DNA from: JAHEAO01 sp041633555
Lineage (GTDB): Bacteria > Pseudomonadota > Alphaproteobacteria > Rhodobacterales > Rhodobacteraceae
Assembly (NCBI GenBank): GCA_041633555.1
Contig: JBFKFZ010000001.1
Span: forward strand, 86,412-150,411
Length of the DNA stretch: 64,000 nt
Direction of reading: 5' to 3'
The translations under genes and the position numbers were made by a program. This document shows positions 8,182-17,848 of this stretch, piece after piece. Each line of letters begins with the position of its first letter. Within the stretch, counting starts at the first letter, position 1. The notes below the pieces were generated by a model. That model worked only from the letters and a program-made list of their open reading frames with translations. It searched no databases and was not told the DNA's origin.

Positions 8182-10263
8182 TCAGGATCCTTTCACGTTG
8201 ACGTCGATGCAGCCGTCGGGCTGGCGGATGGCTTGACGGCTGGCGGGAACGATGATCGTGGTCTCATCTTCGGTGATCGCTGCGGGTCCCGACACCAGGT
8301 GCCCCACGTCAAGCCCGGACCGTTCCACCACGTCTGCCGCGGCAAAGGCCCCTGAAGCCGCATCGAACAATTGCCTCGAACCGTTGAGCTTGGCCGCGAC
8401 CTTTCCCCCAGTCGCCTCAACCCGCGCGACCTTTTCCGGTGGCGTCGTCGCATTGACCGACCAGACGGTGATTTCGACATCCATCCCCGAAACGGTGCGC
8501 CCGAACAGCTTGGCGTAATCCTCCTCGAACCGGGCAAGGAAGGTGGCAGCGTCAGGGGCCAGAGCCTGCGCTTCGCTCAAGGCGATCGGAATCTCCCAAC
8601 CCTGGCCGGAATAGCGCATGTAAACCTTGTATTCGCTCAGGATGGGACTGGTCTCCTCACAGGTGCGCACAAAGCCTGTCGCTTCCTCCTTGAGCTCGGT
8701 CAGAAGCGCGCGGATGCGGTCGGCGTCGAAATCGCTGAGCCTCAAATAGACCGACCGGTTCGCCTCGAAACTGAAGGGTGCGCGCAGAAACCCGATGGCC
8801 GATCCCACGCCCGCCCCCGGCGGTACGATCAGCCGGCTGACCCCCAGCTTTTCGCAGAGCCGCCCGGCATGCAGCGGCGCGGCCCCACCGAAGGCGATCA
8901 TCGTGTATTCGCTAAGATCCTCGCCATTCTCGACGGCATGAACACGGGCGGCATTGGCCATGTTCTCGTCGACAACTTCGGCCACCCCAAAGGCCGCCCC
9001 GACCTCATCCATGTCCAGCATGGCGCCAACATGACTGTGCAGGGCCGTTCGCGCGCTGTCGGGGTTCAGCCTTATCGACCCGCCGGCAAAATTGTCGGGA
9101 TCGAGCTTGCCGAGCACTAGATCGGCGTCCGTTACCCCCGGCCGTGTCCCGCCCCGCCCGTAACAGGCCGGGCCGGGCTCCGAACCCGCACTTTCCGGAC
9201 CGACCCGGATCTGGCGCATGCTGTCGACATGCGCGAGCGAGCCGCCACCTGCGCCGATCTCGACCATGTCGATTACCGGGATCGAGATCGGCATGCCCGA
9301 GCCTTTCTTGAACCGGTATGTCCGCGCAACCTCGAAAACACGGACGGTCTTGGGGGTCTGGTTCTTGATCAGGCAGATCTTGGCCGTGGTTCCGCCCATG
9401 TCGAAGCTCAGCACCTTGTCGAGCCCGTAGCGCGCCGCGATATGGGCCGCGAAAACAGCGCCGCCCGCCGGACCGCTCTCGACCAGCCGAACCGGAAAAT
9501 CGGCGGCCTTCTGTATCGAAATGATGCCGCCGCCCGAATGCATCAGGAAGATCCGGCAGCCGACGCCTTCACCGCGCAGGCGCTCCTCCAGCCGCCCGAG
9601 GTAAGAGGCCATCAGCGGCTTGATATAGGCATTGGCCACGACGGTGTTTAGGCGTTCGTATTCGCGCATCTGGGGGCTGACTTCGGAGGAAATCGAGACC
9701 GAGGCTTCGGGCAAGCATACGTTCAGCACGTCCCGGATCAGGCGCTCGTGAGTCGGGTTCAGATAGGAGTGAATCAGGCCAACAGCAAGGCTTTCAAATC
9801 CAGCCTCGGCAATGCGATCCACGACCGCCTCAACGTCGGCGCGGTCCAGCGGGATCATGACCTCGCCGCGGGCATTGACCCGCTCGGGCACCGTGAAACG
9901 CATCTGCCGGGACAAGAGCGGCTCGGGCAGCGTCAGGTTCAGATCGTATTGCTCGAACCGGCTTTCAGTCCGCATCTCGATGACATCACGAAACCCTTGC
10001 GTCGTGATCAGGGCCGTCTTGGCCCCGCGCCGCTCGATCAACGCATTTGTGGCCAGCGTGGTGCCGTGAATGATCTGTTCGATCTGATCGGGGGTGATAC
10101 CGGCCTTGGCGCAAGCCTGATGCATTCCGTCGATGATCGCATTCTCCGGCGCCGCATAGGTGGTCAGAACCTTGGTCGAAAACTGCTCGCCCCGGTTTTC
10201 GAGGACCACGTCGGTAAACGTACCGCCAATGTCTACGCCAAGTCGTGTCATCATCGGCCGCAT
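8182..10263 (-). CDS. hyuA: Hydantoinase A / oxoprolinase family subunit
   Basis: ATP-binding subunit, 693 residues, of the HyuA-HyuB enzyme. It has the N-terminal Hydant_A_N domain (GVDIGGTFTDVV and IHGTTLATNALIERRG) and the hydantoinase A core (SFDMGGTTAKICL, then EIGAGGGSLAHVD). The DIGGTFTD and DMGGTTAK phosphate-binding loops mark the actin-like ATPase fold. AAGGAG lies 8 bases before the ATG at 10263. With hyuB and the dctPQM transporter it looks like one catabolic unit. The 3' gene cluster soxBDAG in this window could use sarcosine from N-methylhydantoin, but the link is speculative. Confidence 0.92.
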   Translation of the reverse strand: MRPMMTRLGVDIGGTFTDVVLENRGEQFSTKVLTTYAAPENAIIDGMHQACAKAGITPDQIEQIIHGTTLATNALIERRGAKTALITTQGFRDVIEMRTESRFEQYDLNLTLPEPLLSRQMRFTVPERVNARGEVMIPLDRADVEAVVDRIAEAGFESLAVGLIHSYLNPTHERLIRDVLNVCLPEASVSISSEVSPQMREYERLNTVVANAYIKPLMASYLGRLEERLRGEGVGCRIFLMHSGGGIISIQKAADFPVRLVESGPAGGAVFAAHIAARYGLDKVLSFDMGGTTAKICLIKNQTPKTVRVFEVARTYRFKKGSGMPISIPVIDMVEIGAGGGSLAHVDSMRQIRVGPESAGSEPGPACYGRGGTRPGVTDADLVLGKLDPDNFAGGSIRLNPDSARTALHSHVGAMLDMDEVGAAFGVAEVVDENMANAARVHAVENGEDLSEYTMIAFGGAAPLHAGRLCEKLGVSRLIVPPGAGVGSAIGFLRAPFSFEANRSVYLRLSDFDADRIRALLTELKEEATGFVRTCEETSPILSEYKVYMRYSGQGWEIPIALSEAQALAPDAATFLARFEEDYAKLFGRTVSGMDVEITVWSVNATTPPEKVARVEATGGKVAAKLNGSRQLFDAASGAFAAADVVERSGLDVGHLVSGPAAITEDETTIIVPASRQAIRQPDGCIDVNVKGS

Positions 10264-10536
10264 TCGTGCCTCTCCTTATCGTCCGCAGGGTTGGTCGCAA
10301 GCAATCCCAGCCAAAAGGCAAGAACCAATGGCCAGCAATGAGGCTTCTTCGCGAACTTGACCAGAAGATCGACCTTGAGTTCAACAGATGCAATGGCCGA
10401 ATGATCTCCAATCCGGCGCGGACATTCGTGCGCCTTTAGAGGTTGCTCGGATCGACCTGCCCACAATCAGTGAAAATCATGCACGAGGCGGCTTTGCCTG
10501 CCAATGACTGGCTGCAGGAGTTGCGACAGCTGGGTG

Positions 10537-12390
10537 TCACAGTGCCCCAGCTGCCACCAGAGCGGCGTGTTTCTTTTCGTCAAACCACCAGAACTCGACG
10601 CCCCGATTGAAGTCGTAAACAGCCTGCTGTTCGGGCATCCCGAAGACGTCCCATACGGCAACTCGGTGAGCCCCGAGGTGCCAGTTGCCGATCCAGATAT
10701 GTTTCGACCGCAGCACCCGGTCGAGCGCCCGCGCCGCGACAACCAGATCCTCGCGGGTTTCCGATGTCACGACGCGCTCGATAAATGCGTCGACTACCGG
10801 GTCGGCGAGACCGCTGAGGTTGTTGCTGCCCTTCGCCGCGGCGGCGGCCGAGCCGTAAAAGGCGCGCAATTCTGCACCCGGCGTGACCTGCACCTGCCAG
10901 GCGGCTGTCGCGAGGTCGAAGTCGTAATTCTGACGCCGCTCGGCCCAACCGCTCGGGTCGATCAGTTCGAACGTGGCGTCGATCCCCAGGCTGCGCAGGT
11001 TCTCGGTGAAAGGCACCATCACCCGTTCCAGACTGCGGCTGTCATCGGGAAAGTCGAGCGTCAGCAGTTCACCAACGGCATTGCGGCGCTTGCCGTCCTC
11101 TCCAACAATCCAGCCGGCGGCCTCCAGCAATTGCCCGGCCTGGCGCAAAGCGGCCCGATCACGCGAGGTTGGCGCACCCGGATAGGGCACATGCGGCGGC
11201 TCGGTAAAGATCTCTGGCGGCAGCCGGTCGCGGTATTCATCCAGCAGCGCCAGTTCGGCGCCCTCTGGCAGACCCGTCGCCTGCATATTGGTGTTCTCGA
11301 AGAAGCTGTCGGTGCGCGCGTAGGTTCCGTAGAACAGCGTTTCGTTGGTCCATTCGAAGTTGAATGCATGTTCCAGCGCCTGGCGAACGCGAATGTCCTG
11401 CAGCACCGGGCGCCGCATGTTGAACCAGATTCCCTGCGCATTTGCCGGCCGGGCATCGTCCAGCAGCATCTGCCTGACCCAGCCGTTCCTGGCAGCGGGG
11501 AAATCATAACCCGTTGCCCATGAGGCCGAGCGGTATTCGACGCGCATCAGGTACTCGCCGACGGCGAAAGCCTCGAGCCCAACGAGGTCATCAACGAAGT
11601 ACTCGTATGAAAAACACTCGAAATTGTTCTTCCCGACATTCACCGACAGGTCTCGCGCCCAATAGTCGGGGTCCTTGCAAAAGCGGATCGAACGCGGCGG
11701 ATCGACCAGATCGAGCAGATATGGACCTGAGCCGAGCGGCGCGGTGATCCAGGTCTCGGTGAAGGGATTGTCGTCGTAGAAATGCTCGGGCAGCACGGGC
11801 AGTTCTGCAAGATCGCCGGAAAGCGCGCTGCCCGCGCCCGGAGCGAGGTCGAATCGGACCCTGTGCTGGCTTTCAGCGCGGACGCCCCTAACGTCGGAAA
11901 GCAAGTTCTGGTAATAGGGATGCCCATCGGTTTTCAGCGCGTTGATGGTAAAGACCACGTCATCCGCCGTCACCGGATCACCGTCATGGAATCGTGCCTC
12001 TGGTCGCATGTTGAAGGCCACCCAGGCCCGATCTTCGGGATATTCGATGCTTTCGGCGATCAGACCGTAGAGAGCGTCGGGCTCGTCATAGGCACGGACC
12101 ATCAGGCTGTCATACATATGTAGGCTCACCTCGGGCGCACTGTCGCCTTTGATGATGAAGGCGTTGAGGCTGTCGAATGTGGGCGTGCCGAAAAGCTGGC
12201 GCTGGCTCATCGTGCCGCCCTTGGGGGCGTCAGGATTGGCATAATCGAAATGGGTGAAGTCGGGACCGTACTTGAGATCGCCGAAGGCCGAATAGCCGTG
12301 GCTAACGGTGACCTCGGCGGCAGCCGGACCGGCAAGTGCCGCCATTGCGAGAATTGTTGCGACCAATCGGATCAAGAGCAGCCTCATCAT
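10537..12390 (-). CDS. Extracellular solute-binding protein family 5, YejA-like
   Basis: Periplasmic oligopeptide-type binding protein, 617 residues. The signal peptide covers about residues 1-25 (ending GPAAAEVT). The mature start (HGYSAFGDLKYG, DYANPDAPKGG) and FGTPTFDSLNAFI follow the YejA branch, known from microcin C and peptide import, rather than OppA or DppA. No yejB, yejE or yejF permease or ATPase gene lies next to it, so it is an orphan here. It begins 68 bp after the PHA depolymerase gene on the same strand and may be read through from that unit. A 273-bp gene-free stretch separates its end from hyuA. Confidence 0.88.
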   Translation of the reverse strand: MMRLLLIRLVATILAMAALAGPAAAEVTVSHGYSAFGDLKYGPDFTHFDYANPDAPKGGTMSQRQLFGTPTFDSLNAFIIKGDSAPEVSLHMYDSLMVRAYDEPDALYGLIAESIEYPEDRAWVAFNMRPEARFHDGDPVTADDVVFTINALKTDGHPYYQNLLSDVRGVRAESQHRVRFDLAPGAGSALSGDLAELPVLPEHFYDDNPFTETWITAPLGSGPYLLDLVDPPRSIRFCKDPDYWARDLSVNVGKNNFECFSYEYFVDDLVGLEAFAVGEYLMRVEYRSASWATGYDFPAARNGWVRQMLLDDARPANAQGIWFNMRRPVLQDIRVRQALEHAFNFEWTNETLFYGTYARTDSFFENTNMQATGLPEGAELALLDEYRDRLPPEIFTEPPHVPYPGAPTSRDRAALRQAGQLLEAAGWIVGEDGKRRNAVGELLTLDFPDDSRSLERVMVPFTENLRSLGIDATFELIDPSGWAERRQNYDFDLATAAWQVQVTPGAELRAFYGSAAAAAKGSNNLSGLADPVVDAFIERVVTSETREDLVVAARALDRVLRSKHIWIGNWHLGAHRVAVWDVFGMPEQQAVYDFNRGVEFWWFDEKKHAALVAAGAL

Positions 12391-12458
12391 CGGGACAGTG
12401 CAATTCGACTGACATCATAGCCGTCCCGGCGGCTGGGTTCAGCCACAAAATCGAGGGC

Positions 12459-13364
12459 CTACGACCCCGCTCTGCTTTTTGGACGCCAAGGGTCTTTCGG
12501 CTGGGCAGCCGTTCGGTGGGGAGCGTCACTTAATCCCCTCTGCTCGCCGAGAAACTCCGTGACCAGATCCCCGACTTCGGAGCGGCGTGAATACATCAGG
12601 AGGTGACCCGCATTGAAGACCTTGAAGTCGGAATTCGGCTTCAGGGAGAGCAGCAACATCTGATTGCTTATCGGGATCAACGTGTCGAGCGCACCGCCAA
12701 TGATCAGAGTCGGCTGGGTCAGTTGGCCGAACCACGGAATGCTGCTCCAGCAACAAAGCGCCGTTACTTGCGCGAAATACCCCCTTATGTCCGGGCTGAT
12801 TGCGTTCCTTGCATATTCTCGAAACAAGGCAGGCTGCAGGATGGCCTCGCCGCCATACATGAGCGGGCCGATGAAGTTGCCATAGTGCTTGTTCATGTAG
12901 CGCCAGGGAAACAGGATCTCGGAGACCGCGATGGGCGAGCCCCCCCAGCTTCCCGGTCCACCAGCCGAGGTGATGGCGAGAACCAGCTTGCGCACCCGGT
13001 CGGGCTGATCACGGGCGATCTGCTGCGCCACTGCCCCGCCCCAGGAAATCCCCATCACATCGGACTGTTGGACATCCAACTGGTCCAGGATCATCCCCAG
13101 CATCGCCGCGTGCTGAGCCATCGTGGTGATATCCGCCGGAACATCCGACTCGCCGACACCGGCCGCATCGAAGGCGATGATCGGCCGGTTGGACAATTCC
13201 TGCATCAGCGGAAAGAGGATCTCGACGGATTGGCCGAGTCCATTGCAGATCACCAATGGCACGCCCGGATGATCCATGTCTCTGGTGAAGACACGAAGAT
13301 TCACACCACCCGCAGACAGCATCCGGAACCGGCTGTTCGCCGGGGCTTCATCTGCTTGCGGCAC
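12459..13364 (-). CDS. phaZ: Alpha/beta hydrolase, probable intracellular PHA depolymerase
   Basis: Serine hydrolase, 301 residues, resembling the intracellular medium-chain PHA depolymerases that sit beside PHA synthase genes. The lipase box is GISWGG with Ser at about residue 107; a later Asp (GGALDTLIP) and His (NAGHLLMYS) complete the triad. NGLGQSVEILFPLM resembles the oxyanion region. A GTG start at 13364 is clear because AAGGAG stands 6 bases upstream, while the longer frame reads 78 unlikely residues through the phaC end. It follows phaC by 49 bp, which supports the PHA assignment; another esterase role is possible. Confidence 0.82.
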   Translation of the reverse strand: MPQADEAPANSRFRMLSAGGVNLRVFTRDMDHPGVPLVICNGLGQSVEILFPLMQELSNRPIIAFDAAGVGESDVPADITTMAQHAAMLGMILDQLDVQQSDVMGISWGGAVAQQIARDQPDRVRKLVLAITSAGGPGSWGGSPIAVSEILFPWRYMNKHYGNFIGPLMYGGEAILQPALFREYARNAISPDIRGYFAQVTALCCWSSIPWFGQLTQPTLIIGGALDTLIPISNQMLLLSLKPNSDFKVFNAGHLLMYSRRSEVGDLVTEFLGEQRGLSDAPHRTAAQPKDPWRPKSRAGS

Positions 13365-13413
13365 TAGTGACTCCTTGAATGGTCGATTTTCCTGACGATC
13401 GTCGAACACCGAC

Positions 13414-15147
13414 CTATCCGTCTTGCGGCACCTCTTCCAGCACATATGTTCCCGGCGCCGGCCCAAGCTCCGGGTGCTTCTTGTTGCCCAGAGTTCGTGG
13501 GGCGCTGCGCTGCTCGGCGCCGCTGGTCTTTTCGAGCCACTTGACCCAGTGCGGCCACCAACTTCCCTCGGTTCGCGTGGCCTTGCCCTGCCAGTCATCC
13601 ACCGAACCAGACGTGTCGCCGCCCGACAGGAAGTAACGGCGGCTTTTGAACGGATGATTGATTACCGTCCCGGAGACATGGCCGCCCGAGGTCAGGATGA
13701 ACTCGGTCACGTTGGGCAAGAGTTGCGTGGAGGTATACGAGGTTTTCCAGGGTACGATGTGATCGCCCGTGGCGGCCACGAAACAGGAGGGTACGTCGAT
13801 GTTGCCGCAGTCGACCGGCTGGTCGAGCAGCGTCAAGGCACCGGCTTCCTTCAGCTTGTTGGCGTGATACATTTCCTCGACGAAATAGGCAAACCACCTG
13901 GCCGGCAGGTTCGAGGTGTCCGCGTTCCAGTAGAGGATATCGAAGGGCGGCGGGCTCTTCCCCTTCAGGTAATTGTTGACGACGAAACCCCAGATGGATT
14001 CGTTGACATGCAGCATGGCCATAGCCCGCGCGATATCCCGGCCCGGGGCAACCTTTGCGGTTTCGAGCCGCCGCTTGTAGGCCTCGATCTGGGGCTGGTC
14101 GATGAACACCTCGACCTCACCGGGGTCGCTGAAATCCAGCATCGAGGACAGGAACGTGGCCGAGCCCACCAAGGATTTCTGCGCCTTGGGTATGACCGCA
14201 AGCGCGGCAAGCAACAGCGTGCCGCCATTGCACCAAGACAGAAGGTCGAGCTTTTCGGCTTTCGCGACATCGGCGGTTGCATCCATGGCATCGAGCACAC
14301 CGCGCCTGATGTAATCGTTCCAGTCATAATCCTGTGTATCCGGGCCGGCATTCCGCCAGGAAATGGTGAAGACCGAGTTTCCCTCCTCCAAGAGGTACCG
14401 GATCATCGACTTCTTCTCATTGATGTCGAAGATGTAGAACTTGTTCACGCATGGGGGCACGATCAGGATCGGGTTCGCGCGCACCCTTTCGGTCATCGGC
14501 GCGTACTGGATCACTTCGATCAGCTCGTTGCGATAGATCACGGCTCCGGGCGTGGTGGCGAGATTCTCGCCGACCCTGAAGGCAGTATGATCGGTCGTGG
14601 TGATGTAGCCCTTCTCGAGATCGGCGAGCATGTTCTGAAACCCGTCAATCAAGCTCTGGCCATCGGTTTCCTGCGCCAGCTTGAGCACTTCGGGGTTGGT
14701 CAGCGGGAAATTGGACGGCGCAAGATTGTCGGCAGAGACGCGCGCGTAAAAGCTGAGTTTACGCTGCTCATGTTCGGGCAACCCTGCCTTGTCGGCCATG
14801 TCCACCATCGCCTTTGATGTCAGTTCGTAGGACTGACGCAAGAACGCGAAGATACCGTCATTCCAGGCCTCGTCGCTGAACCTGCTGTCCTTGCTCGGCT
14901 CCGACGCAGCACTCTGGCTTTGCAGACCGGACAGCCAGAGCTTGGCCATTTCGGACTGATAGGCCGACCAGGCTTGGGACCATTCTCCCCAGACACCGTT
15001 TTTCGGATGCGACATCGCCTGCGCGGCCTCGGCCCAACCCTTGGCAAGATCCGGTGCCTTCGACATGTCCATCCCCTTGAAAAGCGGATGCGATTCCGTG
15101 GCCGACATCATCATCTCGGACAGTTTTTTCATCACGTTCTGGTCCAT
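13414..15147 (-). CDS. phaC: Poly(3-hydroxyalkanoate) synthase
   Basis: Polymerises 3-hydroxyacyl-CoA into PHA on the granule surface. The 577-residue protein has a PhaC N-terminal region and an alpha/beta hydrolase core. The catalytic Cys lies in LSWCNGG (Cys306), the PhaC form of the lipase box, with Asp462 (TGDHIVPW) and His490 (SGGHVSG). Trp and family stretches such as NPILIVPPCVNKFYI support the family. GGAGG precedes the ATG by 5 bases. Length and single-subunit form fit class I or II; no phaE, phaR or phaP is beside it. It lies 31 bp after the acyl-CoA dehydrogenase gene of the branched-chain unit. Confidence 0.93.
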   Translation of the reverse strand: MDQNVMKKLSEMMMSATESHPLFKGMDMSKAPDLAKGWAEAAQAMSHPKNGVWGEWSQAWSAYQSEMAKLWLSGLQSQSAASEPSKDSRFSDEAWNDGIFAFLRQSYELTSKAMVDMADKAGLPEHEQRKLSFYARVSADNLAPSNFPLTNPEVLKLAQETDGQSLIDGFQNMLADLEKGYITTTDHTAFRVGENLATTPGAVIYRNELIEVIQYAPMTERVRANPILIVPPCVNKFYIFDINEKKSMIRYLLEEGNSVFTISWRNAGPDTQDYDWNDYIRRGVLDAMDATADVAKAEKLDLLSWCNGGTLLLAALAVIPKAQKSLVGSATFLSSMLDFSDPGEVEVFIDQPQIEAYKRRLETAKVAPGRDIARAMAMLHVNESIWGFVVNNYLKGKSPPPFDILYWNADTSNLPARWFAYFVEEMYHANKLKEAGALTLLDQPVDCGNIDVPSCFVAATGDHIVPWKTSYTSTQLLPNVTEFILTSGGHVSGTVINHPFKSRRYFLSGGDTSGSVDDWQGKATRTEGSWWPHWVKWLEKTSGAEQRSAPRTLGNKKHPELGPAPGTYVLEEVPQDG

Positions 15148-15178
15148 CGGTTCCTCCGTGGCGTTTTGTTGATCCGGC

Positions 15179-16324
15179 TCAGCCTCGTTCTGCTAGCAGC
15201 TGCCGCGAAACGATGAGATGCATGATTTCGTTGGTGCCTTCGAGGATCTGATGCACGCGCAGGTCGCGCACGATCTTTTCGATACCGTAGTCAACCAGGT
15301 ATCCGTATCCGCCGTGAAGCTGCAGCGCGTCGTTGGAAACTTCGAAGGCCGCATCCGTTACGAAAGCCTTGGCCATCGCGCAGTACTTGGTCGCGTCATA
15401 GGCCTTGGTGTCCAGTTTCCATGCTGCCTGCCGCAAGAACACCCTTGCCGCCTGAAGCTTGATCTCCATCGCGGCAAGACGGAACTGAAGGGCCTGGAAC
15501 TGGTCGATCGTCTTGCCAAACGCCTTGCGCTCGCCGGTATAGGCCAGTGCTGCCTTCAGCGCCGCCTGCGCACCACCCAGCGCAGATGCCGCGATGTTCA
15601 GCCGTCCGCCGTCAAGACCGGCCATGGCATAGGTAAATCCGCGGCCCTCCTCACCCATCAGGTTCTCGGCAGGGATTTCACAATCGTCGAACTGCACTTG
15701 TGCAGTGGGCTGAGCCTTCCAGCCCATCTTCTGTTCCAGCGCGCCAAAGGACAGGCCCTTGGTGCCCGCTTCAACCAGCACTGCCGAGATCCCGCGTGGG
15801 CCGTTATCGCCGGTGCGGACCATGGTCAGGTATACGTCAGAATAGCTGCCGCCCGAGATGAAGGCCTTGCTGCCATTCAGTTTGAAGCCCTTGTTGGTCC
15901 GGTCCGCGCGCGTCCTGAGAGCGGCCGCGTCAGAGCCCGAGCCGGGCTCGGTCAGGCAGTAGGAGTAGAGCTTCTCCATGCTGCAAAGCTGCGGCAGCCA
16001 CCTTTCCTTCGTCTCGTCAGAACCGAACTTGTCGATCATGCCACCGCACATGTTGTGGATGGACAAGAGCGAGGCGACCGCGGGGCAGGACATCGACAGC
16101 GCCTCGAATACCATCGTGGCATCAAGCCGCGAAAGACCCGAGCCGCCATAATCCTCCGACACATAGACGCCACCCAGTCCAAGTTCGGCGAATTTGGGCC
16201 AGAGATCCTTCGGGATGGTTCCCTTGTTCTCCCATTCCATGGCGAATGGCGCGATGTTTTCCTGACCGAAGTCATACGCCATTTCGAAAATGGCGTTCTG
16301 CTCTTCCGTTGGCGCAAAATCCAT
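15179..16324 (-). CDS. Acyl-CoA dehydrogenase, isobutyryl-CoA dehydrogenase-like
   Basis: FAD enzyme, 381 residues, that should oxidise a short branched acyl-CoA such as isobutyryl-CoA to methacrylyl-CoA. Family signs are SYCLTEPGSGSDAAAL, the flavin-binding stretch KAFISGGSYSDVYL and the C-terminal VHQILEGTNEIM, whose Glu is the usual catalytic base position of short-chain members. GGYGYLVDYGIEKIVRD is also typical. It sits 76 bp downstream of the E3 gene of the branched-chain 2-oxoacid dehydrogenase, which makes the ACAD8-type role the likeliest. 2-methylbutyryl-CoA or isovaleryl-CoA would be alternatives. Confidence 0.87.
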   Translation of the reverse strand: MDFAPTEEQNAIFEMAYDFGQENIAPFAMEWENKGTIPKDLWPKFAELGLGGVYVSEDYGGSGLSRLDATMVFEALSMSCPAVASLLSIHNMCGGMIDKFGSDETKERWLPQLCSMEKLYSYCLTEPGSGSDAAALRTRADRTNKGFKLNGSKAFISGGSYSDVYLTMVRTGDNGPRGISAVLVEAGTKGLSFGALEQKMGWKAQPTAQVQFDDCEIPAENLMGEEGRGFTYAMAGLDGGRLNIAASALGGAQAALKAALAYTGERKAFGKTIDQFQALQFRLAAMEIKLQAARVFLRQAAWKLDTKAYDATKYCAMAKAFVTDAAFEVSNDALQLHGGYGYLVDYGIEKIVRDLRVHQILEGTNEIMHLIVSRQLLAERG

Positions 16325-16400
16325 GAGTTCAACCTTTCTGACGATTTAGGCTTCGCGGCGGTTCCGCGGCCCAGGCAAGTGTTTTGACGGTTGTTCCGCC

Positions 16401-17846
16401 TCAGATGTGTATGGCATGTCCCAACGCCTTGAGCGCGGCTTCCTGGAAGCCCTCGCCTTGGGTGGGATGGGCGTGAATGGTGCCCGCGATGTCTTCAAGC
16501 CGGGCACCCATCTCGATTGCCAACGCAAAAACAGCAGCAAGTTCAGAGATGCCAACGCCGGTCGCCTGAATACCGATGATCACGTGATCGCTCGCCCTGG
16601 CAACGACGCGAATGAAGCCACTTTCGTTCTCCGTCGTCATCGCGCGCCCGTTGGCGGTGAAGGGAAACTTGCCGATCTCGATCTCCCGGTTCAGAGTCAG
16701 TTCCTCTTCGGGCGTAAAGCCGGTGGTCACAATGTCATGCCCCAGTTCCCGGGCCTCGTCCGGCGACAGGCCCGCCGTCACGATCTCGGGATCCGTGAAA
16801 CAGACCGCCGGGATACATTGCCTGTCCCATGCTTGCGGGCCTCCAGCGACGATCTCTGCGGTCATTTCGCCCTGTGCGATCGCGCGGTGCGCAAGCATCG
16901 GTTCGCCAGTCACATCCCCGATTGCATAGACTTCGCGCATGGAGGTCTGACAACGGTCGTCGATCTGGATGAACTGGCCGTTCATATTCAACGACAGCTC
17001 TTCCAGCCCGCAGTCACGGGTCCGCGCCTTGCGCCCGACCGCAACCAGAACCTTGTCGAAGGGCAGCTCGATCTTTTCGCCGCTTTCCAGGGTGACCCTG
17101 AGCGCGTCTTTCGCCGCATTCAGCCCCTCGGCCTTGGCGTTCAGCATTAGGGTGATGCCAAGCGCCTCCAACCGGTCGGCCACGGGTTTGGTCAGTTCCT
17201 TGTCATATTGCGGCAGGATGCGCGAGGCGAACTCGACCACCGTGACCTCGGCACCGATCTTGGCAAACGCGGTTCCGATCTCAAGCCCGATGTAACCGCC
17301 ACCGACAACGATCAGCCTCTTCGGCACCTCGGTCAGCGCCAGAGCTCCGGTGGACGAGATGACATCTCCGCCAAAGGGCAATGAAGGGATCTCGAACGGT
17401 TCCGAACCTGTCGCGATGACGATCTTCTCGGCGTGGATGAGCTGTTCGCCCATATCCGTCTTGACGATCACCGACTTGCCGTCCCGAAAGCGAGCGTGGC
17501 CGATGATCGTCCGGACCCCTGCCCGCTTCAGCAAGGCAGCGACACCGCCATTCAATCGGGCGACAATGCCGTCCTTCCAGGCGATGGTTTTTTCGAGATT
17601 AATGCTGGGCTTCTCAACGGAAATACCGAGATTGTTGTCGCCGGTGAAATGCACCGCATGCGAAAACTCCTCGGCCGCGTGGATCAGCGCCTTGGACGGT
17701 ATGCACCCCACGTTCAGGCAAGTACCACCATGCGTCTTGGCCTCGACGACGATCGTGTCCACCCCCAGCTGCCCCGCCCGAATGGCGCAGACATAGCCGC
17801 CGGGACCCGATCCGATTACCAGCAATTTGCAGTTCAATTCATCCAT
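16401..17846 (-). CDS. lpdA: Dihydrolipoyl dehydrogenase (E3) of the branched-chain complex
   Basis: Flavin disulfide reductase, 481 residues, that reoxidises the lipoyl groups of E2 with NAD. It has an FAD loop (VIGSGPGGYVCAI), the redox disulfide in GGTCLNVGCIPS (Cys43 and Cys48), an NAD loop (VVGGGYIGLEIG), the second FAD motif (YAIGDVTGEPMLAH) and the active-site His in TIHAHPTQGE. The ATG overlaps the region just after the E2 stop (TGATCATG), so the genes are coupled. It is the E3 dedicated to this complex by position; other complexes may share it. Confidence 0.95.
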   Translation of the reverse strand: MDELNCKLLVIGSGPGGYVCAIRAGQLGVDTIVVEAKTHGGTCLNVGCIPSKALIHAAEEFSHAVHFTGDNNLGISVEKPSINLEKTIAWKDGIVARLNGGVAALLKRAGVRTIIGHARFRDGKSVIVKTDMGEQLIHAEKIVIATGSEPFEIPSLPFGGDVISSTGALALTEVPKRLIVVGGGYIGLEIGTAFAKIGAEVTVVEFASRILPQYDKELTKPVADRLEALGITLMLNAKAEGLNAAKDALRVTLESGEKIELPFDKVLVAVGRKARTRDCGLEELSLNMNGQFIQIDDRCQTSMREVYAIGDVTGEPMLAHRAIAQGEMTAEIVAGGPQAWDRQCIPAVCFTDPEIVTAGLSPDEARELGHDIVTTGFTPEEELTLNREIEIGKFPFTANGRAMTTENESGFIRVVARASDHVIIGIQATGVGISELAAVFALAIEMGARLEDIAGTIHAHPTQGEGFQEAALKALGHAIHI

Positions 17847-17848
17847 GA

